Positions 28,744 to 40,609 of a stretch of DNA of 64,000 nt are shown here, one piece after another. The position numbers and the translations under genes are program-made. This DNA is from Tolypeutes matacus (taxonomy: Eukaryota > Chordata > Mammalia > Cingulata > Chlamyphoridae), in contig JAKSZT010054215.1 of assembly GCA_026826555.1 (NCBI GenBank), forward strand, positions 22,769,232-22,833,231, read 5' to 3'. Below the pieces are notes generated by a model. The model was not told the origin of the DNA. It searched no databases and worked only from the letters and a program-made list of their open reading frames with translations. Numbering within the stretch: the stretch's first letter is position 1; each line of letters opens with the position of its first letter.

Positions 28744-29204
28744 TGGGGGCGGATGTGGCTCAAATGGTTGGGCATCTGTCTGCCATATGGAGGAACCTGG
28801 GTTTGATTCCCAGGACCTCCCAGTAAAATAAAAAAAAATATATATATATATATAGAAGGCACATGGGCTGCCAGGCTTTATGTGCCGGTGAGCCGCCAGG
28901 CTCCCCAGGAGCCATGCAGCAAGATGATGACCTAACAGGAGAGAGATGCAGGGGAGAGACAAGACGAGATGCTCCAAAAGCTCTGAAAACCAGGAACCAA
29001 GGTGGTGCAGGTGGCACCTCTCTCCTACTTCGGAGGTCTTCAGGATCAAATCCTGGTAAAGACTGGAGGAGGAGGATGAGAAGAGATGGCAGGGAACAGA
29101 CACAGAGAATTGCCCAGTGAATGGCACAAAACACAGCAAAATAGGGAAGGGGGGGTTTAAAATGGATAAAGTAAATAAATAAATCTTTAAAAAAAAAAAA
29201 AAAA
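28744..29204 (+). mobile_element. Composite dimeric DAS SINE
   Basis: One insertion of 461 bp bounded by the 11-bp duplication AAGATGTGAGG (28733-28743 and 29205-29215). First unit: GGCGGATGTGGCTCAAATGG plus an A/T-rich linker with (TA)n. Then a long body and a second tRNA-like unit near 29000-29060. The tail is AATAAATAAATCTTT plus poly(A). A chimera fixed in a single retrotransposition. Confidence 0.88.
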
Positions 29205-29378
29205 AAGATGTGAGGAATTCCCAAATAGGAATTTGATTATCTAGAAAGAATTATGGCTTAAATGGAAATTAAATAACTAAACCAATAATTTATTTCATTC
29301 TTAGAAATTACTTATCTCCAATAGTTAAACTGTAGTATAAAAATTAGAATTATGTTATAATTAATTTCTATTATTTTT

Positions 29379-29826
29379 TTAAAGATTTATTTATTTATTT
29401 CTCTCCTCCCTCCTGCCCGTTGCTTTTGCTTGTTGTCTGCTCTCTGTGTCCATTCACTGTGTGTTCATCTATGTCTGCTTGTCTTCTCTTTAGGCAGCAC
29501 CAGGAACTGATTCTGGGACCTTCTGGAGCAAAAAGGTGCTCAATCTCTTGTGCCACCTCAGCTCCCTATTCTGCTGCATCTCTTATTGTCTCTCCTCTAT
29601 GTCTCTTTTTGTTGTGTCAACTTGATGCATCACCTCTCCACTTGGGCCAGCACTCCTGCACAGGCCAGCACTGAGCACGGGCTAGCACTCCATGCGGGAG
29701 AGCTCACTGCTCCAACCAGCTCGCCACTCGGGCCGGCTTGCCTTTCACCAGGAGGTCCCAGGAATCAAACCCTGGACCTCCTATATGGTAGACAGGAGTC
29801 CAATCACTTGAGCCACAGCCACTTCC
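29379..29826 (-). mobile_element. Dimeric DAS SINE, minus strand
   Basis: Inverse copy: poly(T) with AAAGATTTATTTATTTATTT at left, two tRNA-like units (B boxes near 29500 and 29755-29775), and head CCACTTCCCT at right. Duplication CTATTATTTTT at 29368-29378 and 29827-29837. Confidence 0.88.
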
Positions 29827-30030
29827 CTATTATTTTTGAATTATTATTTACATTTATAAATGTCTGTTGCTATGCTACCTATTTTTTATAATTGATTATA
29901 TTAAATCAAACCTGGCCTTGTACTCTCCTTTAAAATTTGCAATTTCTTTCAATCTATTTTTCTACTTATTTTACGATTTTACAATAAAGGACTTCTTAAC
30001 AGCTAAAAAAAAAAAAAAAAAAAGCCATTG

Positions 30031-30482
30031 TGTGATGGTTAGGCTAATGTGTCAACTCGGCCAAGTAGTTGTGTCCAGGTGTTTGTTCCAGCAAGCACTG
30101 GGCTAATTGTAATACAAGAGCATTTATGGACTTCAATCACCAGTGAGTTTACGGCGTGGATGGCTGATTACATCTGCATCAATCAGGGAGATTACATTAT
30201 CAATGGGTGGTGCTTTTATCCAATCAGTTGAATGACTTAAAAGTGGAAGTGATTTCAACATTCAGAGAGAATTTCCCAGCTCATCCTTGGACAGGCAACT
30301 TCTCCCAGAGACTCATCAACAACCTTTCATCCGGCTTTCATCAGAGCCCCTGGTTTGCAGCTTGCCTGAGGAACCTGGACTTGTGAGTCCCCATGGTCGC
30401 GTGAGAGACTCTTTTAGAGTTCCATATTATTCACAGATATCTCCTGCTGATTCTGTTTCCCGAGAGAACCCTGACTAATACA
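30031..30482 (+). mobile_element. Solo MaLR-like LTR, third subfamily
   Basis: 452 bp, TGTGATGGTTAGGCTAATGT start and CCCTGACTAATACA end. Perfect 5-bp duplication CATTG (30026-30030 and 30483-30487). Same subfamily as 51551-51958. Confidence 0.9.
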
Positions 30483-30489
30483 CATTGAT

Positions 30490-30810
30490 TATATACTTTG
30501 GATAGATCATATGCTATGCCAATATATCTCAATAAAACTGCTTAATAAACAAGTAAATAGTTGTGCAAGAATAACCAGAAATAGCAGCTATGTACAGCAG
30601 GGGAAACAGAGAGATTGAGAGGTGAGGAATTTTCTTTTGTCTCTTTTTTGTTTATTATTATTATTGAGATAATGAAAATACTTTAACAACAACTGAAGTG
30701 ATGAACACACAACTATGTGATTATACCAAATACCACTGATTGTACACTTTGGATAAATTGTATGCTTTATTAATATGTATAAGCAAAATTGATCTGTAAA
30801 AAAAAAAAAA
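30490..30810 (+). mobile_element. L1 3' end fragments with poly(A)
   Basis: GAGATTGAGAGGTGAGGAATTTTC, ATGTGATTATACCAAATACC, and GTACACTTTGGATAAATTGTATG match the L1 3' end also seen at 37200-37380. A-run at about 30799-30811. Confidence 0.7.
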
Positions 30811-30811
30811 T

Positions 30812-31255
30812 CACATACCATAGAATAAAGGACAAAAACCACATGATCATCTCAATAGATGATGATGTGTAAAGGAATACACTAGAAAAAACTATTAGAA
30901 ATAACAAATGAGTTTAACAAGGCTGCAGGATACAGGATCAATATATAAAAATCAATTGGCTTCCTATACTAAAAACGAACAATCTGAAAATGAAATTAAG
31001 TAAACAACTCCTCTTACAATAGACCCAAAAAAATAAAATTCTTAGGAATAAATTTAATGAAACAAATGCAAAAGCATACTGTGAAAACTACAAAACACTG
31101 TTGAAAAAAATTAAAGAGATATAAATAAATGGAAAGAAACCCTATGTTCATGGACTGGAAAACTTAATATTGTTAGGATGGCAAAACTTTCCAAGCTGAT
31201 GTACAGATTCAACATAATTGCTATAAAAAAAGCTGGCTTCTTGGCAGAAAATCTT
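30812..31255 (+). mobile_element. L1 ORF2 fragment (RT region)
   Basis: Text corresponding to the ORF2 region after the RT active site: CAATAGATGATGATG, AACAAGGCTGCAGGATACAG, AAATTCTTAGGAATAAATTTAA, CCTATGTTCATGGACTGGAAAA. Frame broken by several stops. It ends about 240 bp from WDR7's first coding exon. Confidence 0.82.
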
Positions 31256-31483
31256 AAATGTGATAAACATTAAGTCATTTGGAGTATATACTATATTTGG
31301 AAATAGCCAAAAGCCAGTAGAAGTCAATTCTAATTAATAAGATACATAAATAATCAAATTGGATAATATCAATTTTAATCAAAACATATTTCACAGAAAA
31401 TACTAGGAGCCCAAATATTATTCTGGGACTGTTATTTTCTAATAATTGGTTCCTTATATTTAAAATGTACAAGAGGCATTTCA

Positions 31484-31687
<204 letters not shown>

Positions 31688-32160
31688 TCAGATATTACAG
31701 TATTTCCTTTTAAAACATGTTATGTATTTTTATTATGAAGTCAACTTGTATAATTTGAAAATAAGCATATATTATGATGGTAAAACTTACTTATTTAAAC
31801 TTTTATAATGCTGGGGAAAAAAAAAAGTTAATAAATTTATCTTGACTATGTCCAGATTCAGGTCCTTAAATTTACCAATGAAAAGCCAACGACTTTGGTA
31901 CCTCATACTTATTTTAGTACTTTAGTTTATAAAGCATTTTATATGTACTATTTCATTTTTACTCTGGAAACAGTCTTTTAAGTGATAGAGCCCAAATGCA
32001 AATCCTAACCTTCTTACCCCAAGCACCCTGCTTCTACAAAAAACACAGATCAAATATAAAAATGTCCTCAGAAAGTCCAGTGCACACAACCTTACCACTA
32101 CCACTAGACAATAATTATGAAGAATTGAACTTCCTACGTTCTGGGGATTTTTCTAAATAT

Positions 32161-32199
32161 TGTGTGTGTGTGTGTGTGTGTGTGTCTATATATATACAA
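32161..32199 (+). repeat. (TG)n(TA)n microsatellite
   Basis: About eleven TG units followed by a short TA run. Confidence 0.92.
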
Positions 32200-32219
32200 A
32201 CTCAATTAACCCACACAAC

Positions 32220-32390
32220 AAATCAAGAATTAAGTAATATTATCATTCCTCTTTCACAGATAAAGAATTTGCGGCATGGAGAGTCTGTCACATGCACCAC
32301 GTCACAAAGTTAGAAGTGATAGAGCCCAAATCAGAATCCAGGCAGCCTAACTTCAAAACCGGTGCAGTCACTCACTCTGCTATGCTACCT
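32220..32390 (+). repeat. MIR SINE
   Basis: TATTATCATTCCTCTTTCACAGA, CACGTCACAAAGTTAGAAGTG and CCCAAATCAGAATCCAGGCA follow MIR order. Confidence 0.75.
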
Positions 32391-32984
32391 ATGATAGTGA
32401 GGATGCTCATTAAATCTGCCAACCAGTAAACAGTATGTTAAATGAGAAATCCTTTCAAACACATTTACTAAAAACCTATTCTGTCCCAGAGTCACGTAAG
32501 ACTTTTGCTGCAAAGGCTGAAGTTTTAGGGGAAAAGAATTTCTTTTTAAATTAATTCTCCCATAATAAAAATATAGTTTTGAGTGAAAGTATTTAAATTT
32601 GAGATGAATAATCTATTAAGCAGTTTATACTAGACTGTACCACTTTCAGGAGAGCACAAATATAAGAAATGTCCTTTCATAAAACGAAATTAAATTCTAT
32701 TTGGTGCTGTGGCCACAGATCTTGGGAATCAAAGCTAGTAGCTCTCTAAACTGGCTAGACCCAGTGTACACACATCCCCCAGAATTCCTAGAAGAGGGGT
32801 CCTAGCAACAGAGTATGGCCTCCTTTTATATTCAGAGAGACCTTCCTCATACCTTTAGGGGTGGGCAGTAGATGAGGAAAAGGAAATTTAGATTTATGGA
32901 GTATCTATAACATGCCAGGTACCTTACAGAGATTAGACAGATAGGCAACAGATAAGGGTAGATAAGAGCACAGAAGTTAGTCAT

Positions 32985-33165
32985 TATCTGAAGACACTTT
33001 AAGAGCTGTGTGACCTTCGGTAATTACTTAAACCTCTGTCTCAGTTTTCTCATCTATAAAAGGGAATGAATAATACTTAATGAATAGAGTTGAAGGGAGG
33101 ATTATACAAGTACACATCTGAAAAGCACTTAGAACCATGAGCAGCACATGGTAAGCATGCCAAAA
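32985..33165 (+). repeat. MIR SINE
   Basis: GAGCTGTGTGACCTTCGGTA, CTCAGTTTTCTCATCTATAAAAGGG and GAAAAGCACTTAGAACC match the MIR 3' half. Confidence 0.8.
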
Positions 33166-33214
33166 TTCTTTTCTTTTTTTTTTAATCTTATTGAATCTTC
33201 AGAAGACCCTATTC

Positions 33215-33634
33215 AGTCTTTGTGCTGGGCTAATGATGGCTCCCAGAGATAAACCCACATCCTAATCTCAGGACCAGTGAATGTGACCTTATTTGGATAA
33301 AGGGTCCCTAATGATGTGATTAAGACAAGGATCCTGCGATAAGATTATCCTGGATTCTTCAGGTTGGCATAAATGCCATCACAAGTGTCTCATAAGTGAA
33401 AACACATAAGGGAGATTTGAAACACACAAAGAGAAGAAGGCAATGAAAAGACAGAATAGAGAAAGATGTGGTCACAAGCTGAAGGATACTGGCAGCAACT
33501 AAAAGTTGGAAGAGGTAATGAATGAATTCTCCCCTAAGCCTCCAGAGGGAGCAGGTCTTGTTGACACCTTGGCATTGGCTTGTTGTCAGAATTCTGGCCT
33601 CCAGAACTATGACAGAATCAATTGTAAGCCAAAT

Positions 33635-33680
<46 letters not shown>

Positions 33681-33720
33681 TAGTTGGTGAAATATCTAGA
33701 TTCATTGTTGTAAACTGTGT
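33215..33720 (+). mobile_element. MLT1-like ancient LTR
   Basis: GTGAATGTGACCTTATTTGGA, TGATGTGATTAAGACAAGGAT, TCCTGGATTCTTCAGG, AAGCCTCCAGAGGGAGCAGG and CTGGCCTCCAGAACTATGA in the usual order. Its 3' end contains the (CAT)n array. Termini not resolved. Confidence 0.75.
33636..33680 (+). repeat. (CAT)n microsatellite
   Basis: About fifteen CAT/ATC units. It produces an artificial poly-His or poly-Met frame depending on strand, which is not a gene. Confidence 0.95.
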
Positions 33721-35356
33721 GGATAAAGATACAAATACTAAAAGTGAAGAGAAATAAGGGAGAAATAAAGATGGGCTAGTCAAAGAGGGCTTCAGAGAAG
33801 CAAGAAGACTCTGCTAGATCTTGTAAGCCACTAGGGGTAATCAACTAATGGCTTGACAGACAGTCAGCTGAAAGAAAGGGCCATCAAAAGAACATGAGGA
33901 CTTCCGTTAATTAAGATGGCTGTGGAAGATGTTCCAAGGAACCATTCCCCAGAGAATGTTTAAACAACTAGGAAAAACTTTCAGAGACATCTTCCTCAAA
34001 ATTCTGGAAAACAGCTAAAGGATTAGAATAAATGAGGGAGTGCTGAATCTAGAAAACAAAGCTTTAAAAATGGAAGGAGAGAGTGATGTCATCAACATGG
34101 GAACATAGGGCATCCCCTGAAAAAACCTCTCCAGAAATTCAGTGAATAAATGGACAAATCCCACTTACACAGAACTCTGGATGGCAGTAGAGACTGGATA
34201 AGGACTCCACAAGTGCTGAATGCAAAAATAACAGGTAGGAAATTTCCATTCCAGACCCACCAGTCAACATCCCTCCTCCTCACTCGGTCTTGAGCAAGCT
34301 GGGAATTTCTCTGAGGAAGTAGCCAGGAAATCTACTACCTCCCACCAGGGACACAGACTATAGGGCCACTCACAGCCACAAATTAGAATCCCAGGTGTAT
34401 CCAGGTACAAGGACCCAAGTCCACAGAAGCCAGGGCAGAACACAAGCCACTGAGGAGTGCTACATACAAAAGAGTCCCCAGAGGAGAAGAAAAGAGGAAG
34501 CTGGGGGTGGGGGGAAGGCAGAGAAGAGAGAGAGAGTGTGTGTAGAAATTTGATAGGCAAGCGGTGCACACTCACTCAATCCAGTTTCTGTTGGTTAGAC
34601 CACCAAAATGCAAAATGGACTTTTCTAGAGCGGCACACCTTTCTGGATTGACCTCATATGGCTCCCTGTGGTGGGGGAAAGAACTGGAAACAGAAAAGAC
34701 TCACAGAGATAAAAAGAGGGAGAGGCTAAACTTAACAGGCTATAAGAAAGGAGGGTCCCAGAACTGAAAAGTTTAAGGAAAACAGGTCACTGAGTGAGGG
34801 AGAGAATTTAAACAAATCAGAGGAGCTGGGGAGAAAATTCTACACAAAAACAATCAGAAGAGATCAAGATTCCCAGAGAAGGAACAGAATAAAGGAAGCT
34901 TTCTCCTGGAAGCGAAACAATTACACAAAAAATGCAATCTCAAAACGTGTATTGCAAAATCCAGGGCAAGAGCCAGATGAAGAAGAGCTGAGAAGATCTG
35001 ATCAGTGAAACACAGGCTATTCTAAAGGTCTAGAATAAGTTGGACCAAGTGTATAAGAAGAGCCTCAACACAAAGCCAATCAAAAATAAAATCCTAGAAA
35101 AGAGGGAGAAACTGAACTTCAGAGTTAACTCATCAAAATAATCAGGTGCCTAGACATCAGCAAAAAAAAATTACAAGCCATACTGAAAAACAGGAAGATA
35201 TGGCTCAGTCAAGGAACAAATTAAAACTTCTGAGGAGTCACAAAAGTTGGAACATCTACTCAAAGTTCAAACAAATCTCCTAAATCAATTCAAGGAGATG
35301 AAGGAAAATTATACATAAAGAGATAAAGGATATTAAGAAGAATAAAAATAAGCATA

Positions 35357-35644
35357 GGGGAAGCAGCTGTGGCTCAATTGGTTGGACCCACTGGTTTACC
35401 ATATGGGAGGCCCTGGGTTCGATTCCCGGGGCCTCCTGGTGAAGGCAAGCCGGCCCGCATGGCACAGTAAGCTGATGGCCCACACAGCGCAGTGAGCTAA
35501 CACAGCCAAGAAGATGCAACAAAGGGAGACAAGCAGACACAAAAAAATGCAAAGCAAATGGACACAGCGAGCACAAGCAGCAAGGGGGGGGGGCGGTAAT
35601 AAATAAATAAATAATATATAAATCTTTAAAAAAAAGAGAGAGAG
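35357..35644 (+). mobile_element. DAS SINE, long form
   Basis: GGGAAGCAGCTGTGGCTCAA head, B box GGGTTCGATTCCCGGG, extended body (AGACAAGCAGACACAAAAAA), G-run and (AAATA)n tail. Duplication AATAAGCATA at 35347-35356 and 35645-35654. Confidence 0.9.
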
Positions 35645-36964
35645 AATAAGCATAAAGAAAAATTAAAATGTATAAAAAGAATCATAACAAATTATGGAGG
35701 TAAAAAGCACAATAGTAGAGATTAAAATCCACTAGAAGCATACGAAAGCAGATCTGAACATGCAGAAGAAAGAATCAGTGAACTAAAAGACAGGCCAATC
35801 GAAAACATACCGTTAGAAGAACAAATAGAGAAAATAATAGAAAAAATTGAGCAGTGTTCTTAGGGATTTGAGTGACCGCATGAAGCACACAAACATACCT
35901 GTCATGGGTGTTGCAGAAGGAGAAGAGAAGGGAAAGGGGGCAGAAAGTATATCTGAGGAAATAATACCAAAAATTTCCCAACTCTTATAAGTATACATAT
36001 AAATATACATGTCCAAGAAGTACAACATACAACAGAATAAATCCTAAGACACATAATAATCAGAAAGCCAAATGCCAATGATAAAGAGTAAATTCTGAAA
36101 ACAGCAAGAAAAAAGTTATTTGTCACATACATATCCTCAATTAGACTAAAATGCTGATTTCTCTTCAGAAACTATGGAAGTGAGAAGGCAGTGGTATGCT
36201 ATTTTAAAGGTACTGAAAAAATTTTAAAGTAAAAAATACTTTATCCAGCAAAACTGCCCTTCAAAAATGAGGGACAGTTTAAAATATTCACTGATAAACA
36301 GAAACTGAGATAGTCTGTCAACAAAAGACCTGCCCTACAAGAATCACTAAAGGGAGTTCTGTAGGTTGAAAGGAAAAGACAGAAGAGTGGTTTGCAGTTT
36401 GAAGAAATGAAGATCATCAGTAAGGGTAACTGAAAAGCTAAACGCAAAACCCAGTAGTCATGTATCCTTCAATATACAAAACTCTACTTTTTAATTCCTA
36501 TAAGAATCAGAATACAATTGAACAAGAAAAAGACATATTTCCTGATAATGTAAATTCAAAATATAAAGTGGCAAAGTGGGATGAAAACAACATAAAAATG
36601 GGAAATAGAGGGATATGGGAACAGAGAACATGTATGCTATTTATTGAAGCTAAGTTGGTATCTTTTCAAATTAGTAAGGTATAGATGTAGGTTGTGCAAA
36701 CCCCAGGGTAAGCACAAAGAAACTATTTAAAAATGTATACAGAAACAGATATGAGAAAGCAATCAGTCAGATACATCACAAAAGATGAACTATACAGAAA
36801 AGGAAGTTACAATAAAGGAAAAGAGAGACCAAAAAAAAAAAAAAAAAAAGATATAACATGAAAATCAAAGGTCAAAAGTGACTGAAGAAAGAACTGCATT
36901 TACAATAATAACACTGAATGTTAATGGATTAAACTCTCCAATCAAAAGACACAGATATTACTGG

Positions 36965-37420
36965 ATAAAGTAAAACCTCATGTGAAATACAAATATGGGA
37001 TATAGTGCATACACGAGACTGTTTTTCTTTGAAACTGAACAAATATTATGTATGTTAATTTTACATGATGTTAATACCAGGCAAATAAAAAACAGACACA
37101 AAGTACTACATATTGCATGATTCCATTTATATAAAATGTAAATATAAATCAATTTATAAAGATGGAATTAGATTACTGGTTACATAAGGTTGGGGAAGGA
37201 TAGAGGGATTGAGAGGTGACTGCTAAGGGATGTGGAGTTTTTCTTTCTGGAGAAAGGAAATTGTTCTTAAGTTTTTTGTGGTAATGAATGCACAACACTG
37301 TGATTATACTAAAATCCACTGATGGTAAGCTTTGGACAGATTGTAAGTTACATGAATATATGTCAGTAAATCTGCTTTAAAAAGACATACAAAAAAAACA
37401 CAAAGTAAAAGACAAAAAAA
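36965..37420 (+). mobile_element. L1 3' end inserted in L1 ORF2
   Basis: Contains TTGCATGATTCCATTTATATAAAAT, GGATTGAGAGGTGACTGC and CTTTGGACAGATTGTAAGTT, i.e. L1 3' UTR text shared with 30490-30810, ending in an A-rich tail. It sits where ORF2 endonuclease sequence should be, and about 450 bp of that domain are missing. Confidence 0.6.
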
Positions 37421-38984
37421 GAGACATAGACTGTTGTGCAGTCATCAATTCAATCATTATTAGGCTGCTCTAGTATAAATACCTCTACAACAAAAGTTGG
37501 AGATTTCAACACACCACTCTCATCAATAGAATAATAGCTAGACAGAAGATAAAAAAGGAAACAGAGAACTCAAATAATATAATAAATGAACTAGATCTAA
37601 CAGACATATATAGAACACTGCATACCAAAACAGCAGGATATACATTAATCTCAAGTGCACATGGATAATTCTCCAGGATAGACCATATATTGGGTAACAA
37701 AACGAGTCTCAAAAATTTAGAAAGATCAAAATCACACAAAGCATTTTCTTGAACCATAATAGAATAAAGCTGGAAATCAATAACAAGCAGAGACCTGGAA
37801 AACACATAAATATATGGAAGTTAAATAACTCAGTTAAACAATCAGTTAGACAAAGAAAAAATTGTAATGGACATCAATAAATATCCTGAGAAGAATGAAA
37901 ATGAGAACATATGAAAACTTATGGAATATAGCAAAGCCAGTGCTGAGAGGGAAAATTTATAGCCTTAAATGCATAAATTAAAAAAGAAGAAAGAAAGAAA
38001 ATCAAAGACCTAACTGCACACCTGGAGGAACTAGAAAGAGAACAGCAAACTAATCCCAAAGCAAACAGAAGAAAAGAAATAAAGATGAGAGTAGAAATAA
38101 ATGAAATTCAGAATTTAAATAGGAGTAGACAGAAACTTCCTCGACCTGATAAAGGACATTTAAGAAAAACCCACAACTAACATCAAACTCAATGGTGAAA
38201 AACTGAAAGCTTTCCCTCTTAGGATCAGGCACAAGACAAGAATGTATCCTGTCACCACTGATATTCAACATTATCCTGGAAGTTCTAGCCAGAGCAATTA
38301 GGCAAGAAAATGAAATAAAGGGCATCCAAATTGGAAAAGAAGTAAAACTTTAACTATTTGCAAATGATATGATCCTCTATATAGAAGGCCCGAAAAATCT
38401 ACAACAAAAGCTCCTTAGAGCTAATAAACAAATTCAGAACAGTAGCAGAGTACAAGATCAACACACAAAAAACAGTAGTATAATGAGGCCCTTAAATTAT
38501 GCAGTCTGAGGAGGTAATCAAGAAAAAAATTCCATTTACAATAGCAACTAAAAGAATCAAATATCTAGGCATAAACTTAACAAAGGATGTGAATGACTTA
38601 TACACAAAAAAACTAGAAAACATTGCTAAAAGAAACTGAAGAAGAACTAAATAAATAGAAAGATGCTCTATGTTCATAGATTGGAAAATTAAAAATCATT
38701 AAAATGTCACTTTTACCCAAAATGATTTACAGATTAATGCAATCTCAATCAAAATTCCAACAGCCTTCTTTGCAGAAATGGAAAAGCCAATTATCAAATT
38801 TATTTGAAAGAGTAAGGGACCCAAATAGCCAAAACATCTTGAAAAAGAAGAACAAAGTTGGAAGACTCATACTTCCTGACTTTAATGCACATTACAAAGC
38901 TACAGAGGTCAAAACAGCTTGGTATTGGCACAAGAATTGAGAATTCAGAAATAGATCCTCACATCTATGGCCAATTGATTTTTT

Positions 38985-39480
38985 TAAATATATATATATA
39001 TTTTAAAAGATACTTAGATTACATAATTGTTACATAAAAAAATATAGAGGATTCCCACGTGCCCTGCTCCCCACACTTCCCACATTTTCCCACGTTAACA
39101 ACATCCTCAATTACTGTGGTACATTCGTTACAACTGATGAACACATTTTGGAGCATTGCCACTAAACATGGATTATAATTTACATTGTAGTTTACACTCT
39201 CTCCAGCACAATTTTGTAGGTTATGGCAAGATATATATAATGGCTTGTAACTGTCATTGCAATGTCATTCAGGACAATTCCCAAGTCCCGAAAATGCCCC
39301 CATATTACACCTGTTTTTCCCTCTCCCTGCCCTCAGAACTTCCAGTGGTCACTGTCCCCACATCAATGATATAAGTTCTTCCATTGCTAGAATCACAATA
39401 AGTCTATAGTAGAATACCATTAAGTCTACTTTAGCCCATAGTTCATTCCCCAATCCTGAGGATTCTGGGATGGTGATGTC
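38985..39480 (-). mobile_element. Inverted L1-type 3' end
   Basis: Starts with a T-rich tail and GATACTTAGATTACATAATTG and runs to CTGGGATGGTGATGTCCA. In inverse orientation it matches the 3' UTR at 9640-10040. It interrupts plus-strand L1 ORF2 frames on both sides (WYWHKN before it, KKSLFNKWC after it), with GATTTTTT repeated at the two junctions. Confidence 0.75.
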
Positions 39481-39812
39481 CACTCAGATTTTTTACAAAG
39501 TTGCCAAGTCCACTCAATTAGGAAAGAAGAGTCTCTTCAACAAATGGTGCCAGCAGAATTGGATATCCACATGCAAACGAATGAAGGAGGAACCATCTCT
39601 CACACCATATACAAAAATTAACTCAAAATGGATCAAAGAACGAAATATAAGAACCAGGATGATAAAAATCCTAGAAGAAAATGTAGGGAAGCATCTTCAG
39701 GTAGGTGATTGTTTCTTAAACTTTACTCAAAAGCACAAGGAACAAAAGAAAAAAATAGATAAATGAGACCTCCTCAAAATTAAAAAATCTTTGTGCATCA
39801 AAAGACTTTGTC

Positions 39813-39996
39813 GGGGGAAGCGGCTGTGGCTTAATCAGTAGGGTTCCCGTTTACCATATGGGAGGCCCCAGGTTTGGTTCCCGGGGCCTCCTGGTGAAGG
39901 CAAGCCCGCCCGCACGGCGTGGTTAGCTGACCCAGCGAGCACAAGCAGCAAGGGGGGGATAAATGAATAAATAAATAAAATCTTAAAAAAAAAAAA
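39813..39996 (+). mobile_element. Full-length DAS SINE (first of a stack)
   Basis: Near-identical to 12521, 27291 and 43953. Left flank AAAAGACTTTGTC (39800-39812), right flank AAAAGACTGTC (39997-40007), a duplication that has lost two T's. Confidence 0.93.
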
Positions 39997-40007
39997 AAAA
40001 GACTGTC

Positions 40008-40106
40008 GGGGGACAGATGTGGCTCAAATGGTTGGGTGTCCGTCTCCCTTTTGGAGGAACCCTGGTTCGATCCCTGGGACTTCCCGGTAAAAAAAAAAAA
40101 AAAAAA
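40008..40106 (+). mobile_element. Short DAS-type SINE (second of a stack)
   Basis: GGACAGATGTGGCTCAAATGG head, B box-like GGTTCGATCCCTGGG, then GGTAAAA and poly(A). Followed by an intact AAAAGACTTTGTC at 40107-40119. Same short form as 12295-12397 and 52381-52478. Confidence 0.92.
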
Positions 40107-40119
40107 AAAAGACTTTGTC

Positions 40120-40609
40120 ATGCACAAAAGGAAAAGTATTATATGATCTCACTGTTTTGAAACCATCAGAGTCAGAATCTAGAATATAGGTGTCCAGGGG
40201 ACAGGTAGGAAATAGAAAGTTAAGACTTAAAATGTACAAGATTCCTATTTGGAGTGATGGAAATGGTTTGATAATGGCTCGTGGTAACAGTAGCATTACA
40301 TTGTGAATGCAATTAACAGCACTGATATTTGAATATGATTAAATGGGGAAATGTTAGATTGTATATATGGTAACAGAATATAAGTTTTTTTTAAAAAAAT
40401 CTATGAAAACTACACTACATAGTGAACCCTAAGCTAAACCACTTAGACTTTAGTTGTACAATTATAAAAATGTGCTACCATCAATTGTAACAAATGTTCC
40501 ATACTTATGCAAGGTGTTAGTGGTGGGGTGGTATATGTGAATCCTGTGTTTTATGCATGATTGCTCTGTAAACCCACAACTTCTCTAATAAAAAAAAAAT
40601 TATCTTAAA
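40120..40609 (+). mobile_element. 5'-truncated L1 3' UTR (third of a stack)
   Basis: Contains TATGATCTCACTGTTTTGAA and TTGTGAATGCAATTAACAGC, then a 3' UTR similar to 41440-41790, ending in AATAAAAAAAAAA near 40600. It is followed by AAATACTTTGTC (40610-40621), a third, mutated copy of the same target. Confidence 0.75.

Noticed and set aside
33506..33757. Open frame with a long His run (and poly-Met on the other strand)
   Set aside because: It is only the translation of the (CAT)n microsatellite in an old LTR.
38704..38940. 78-codon open frame as a host gene
   Set aside because: Recognisable L1 ORF2 (LPDF...WYWHKN pattern).
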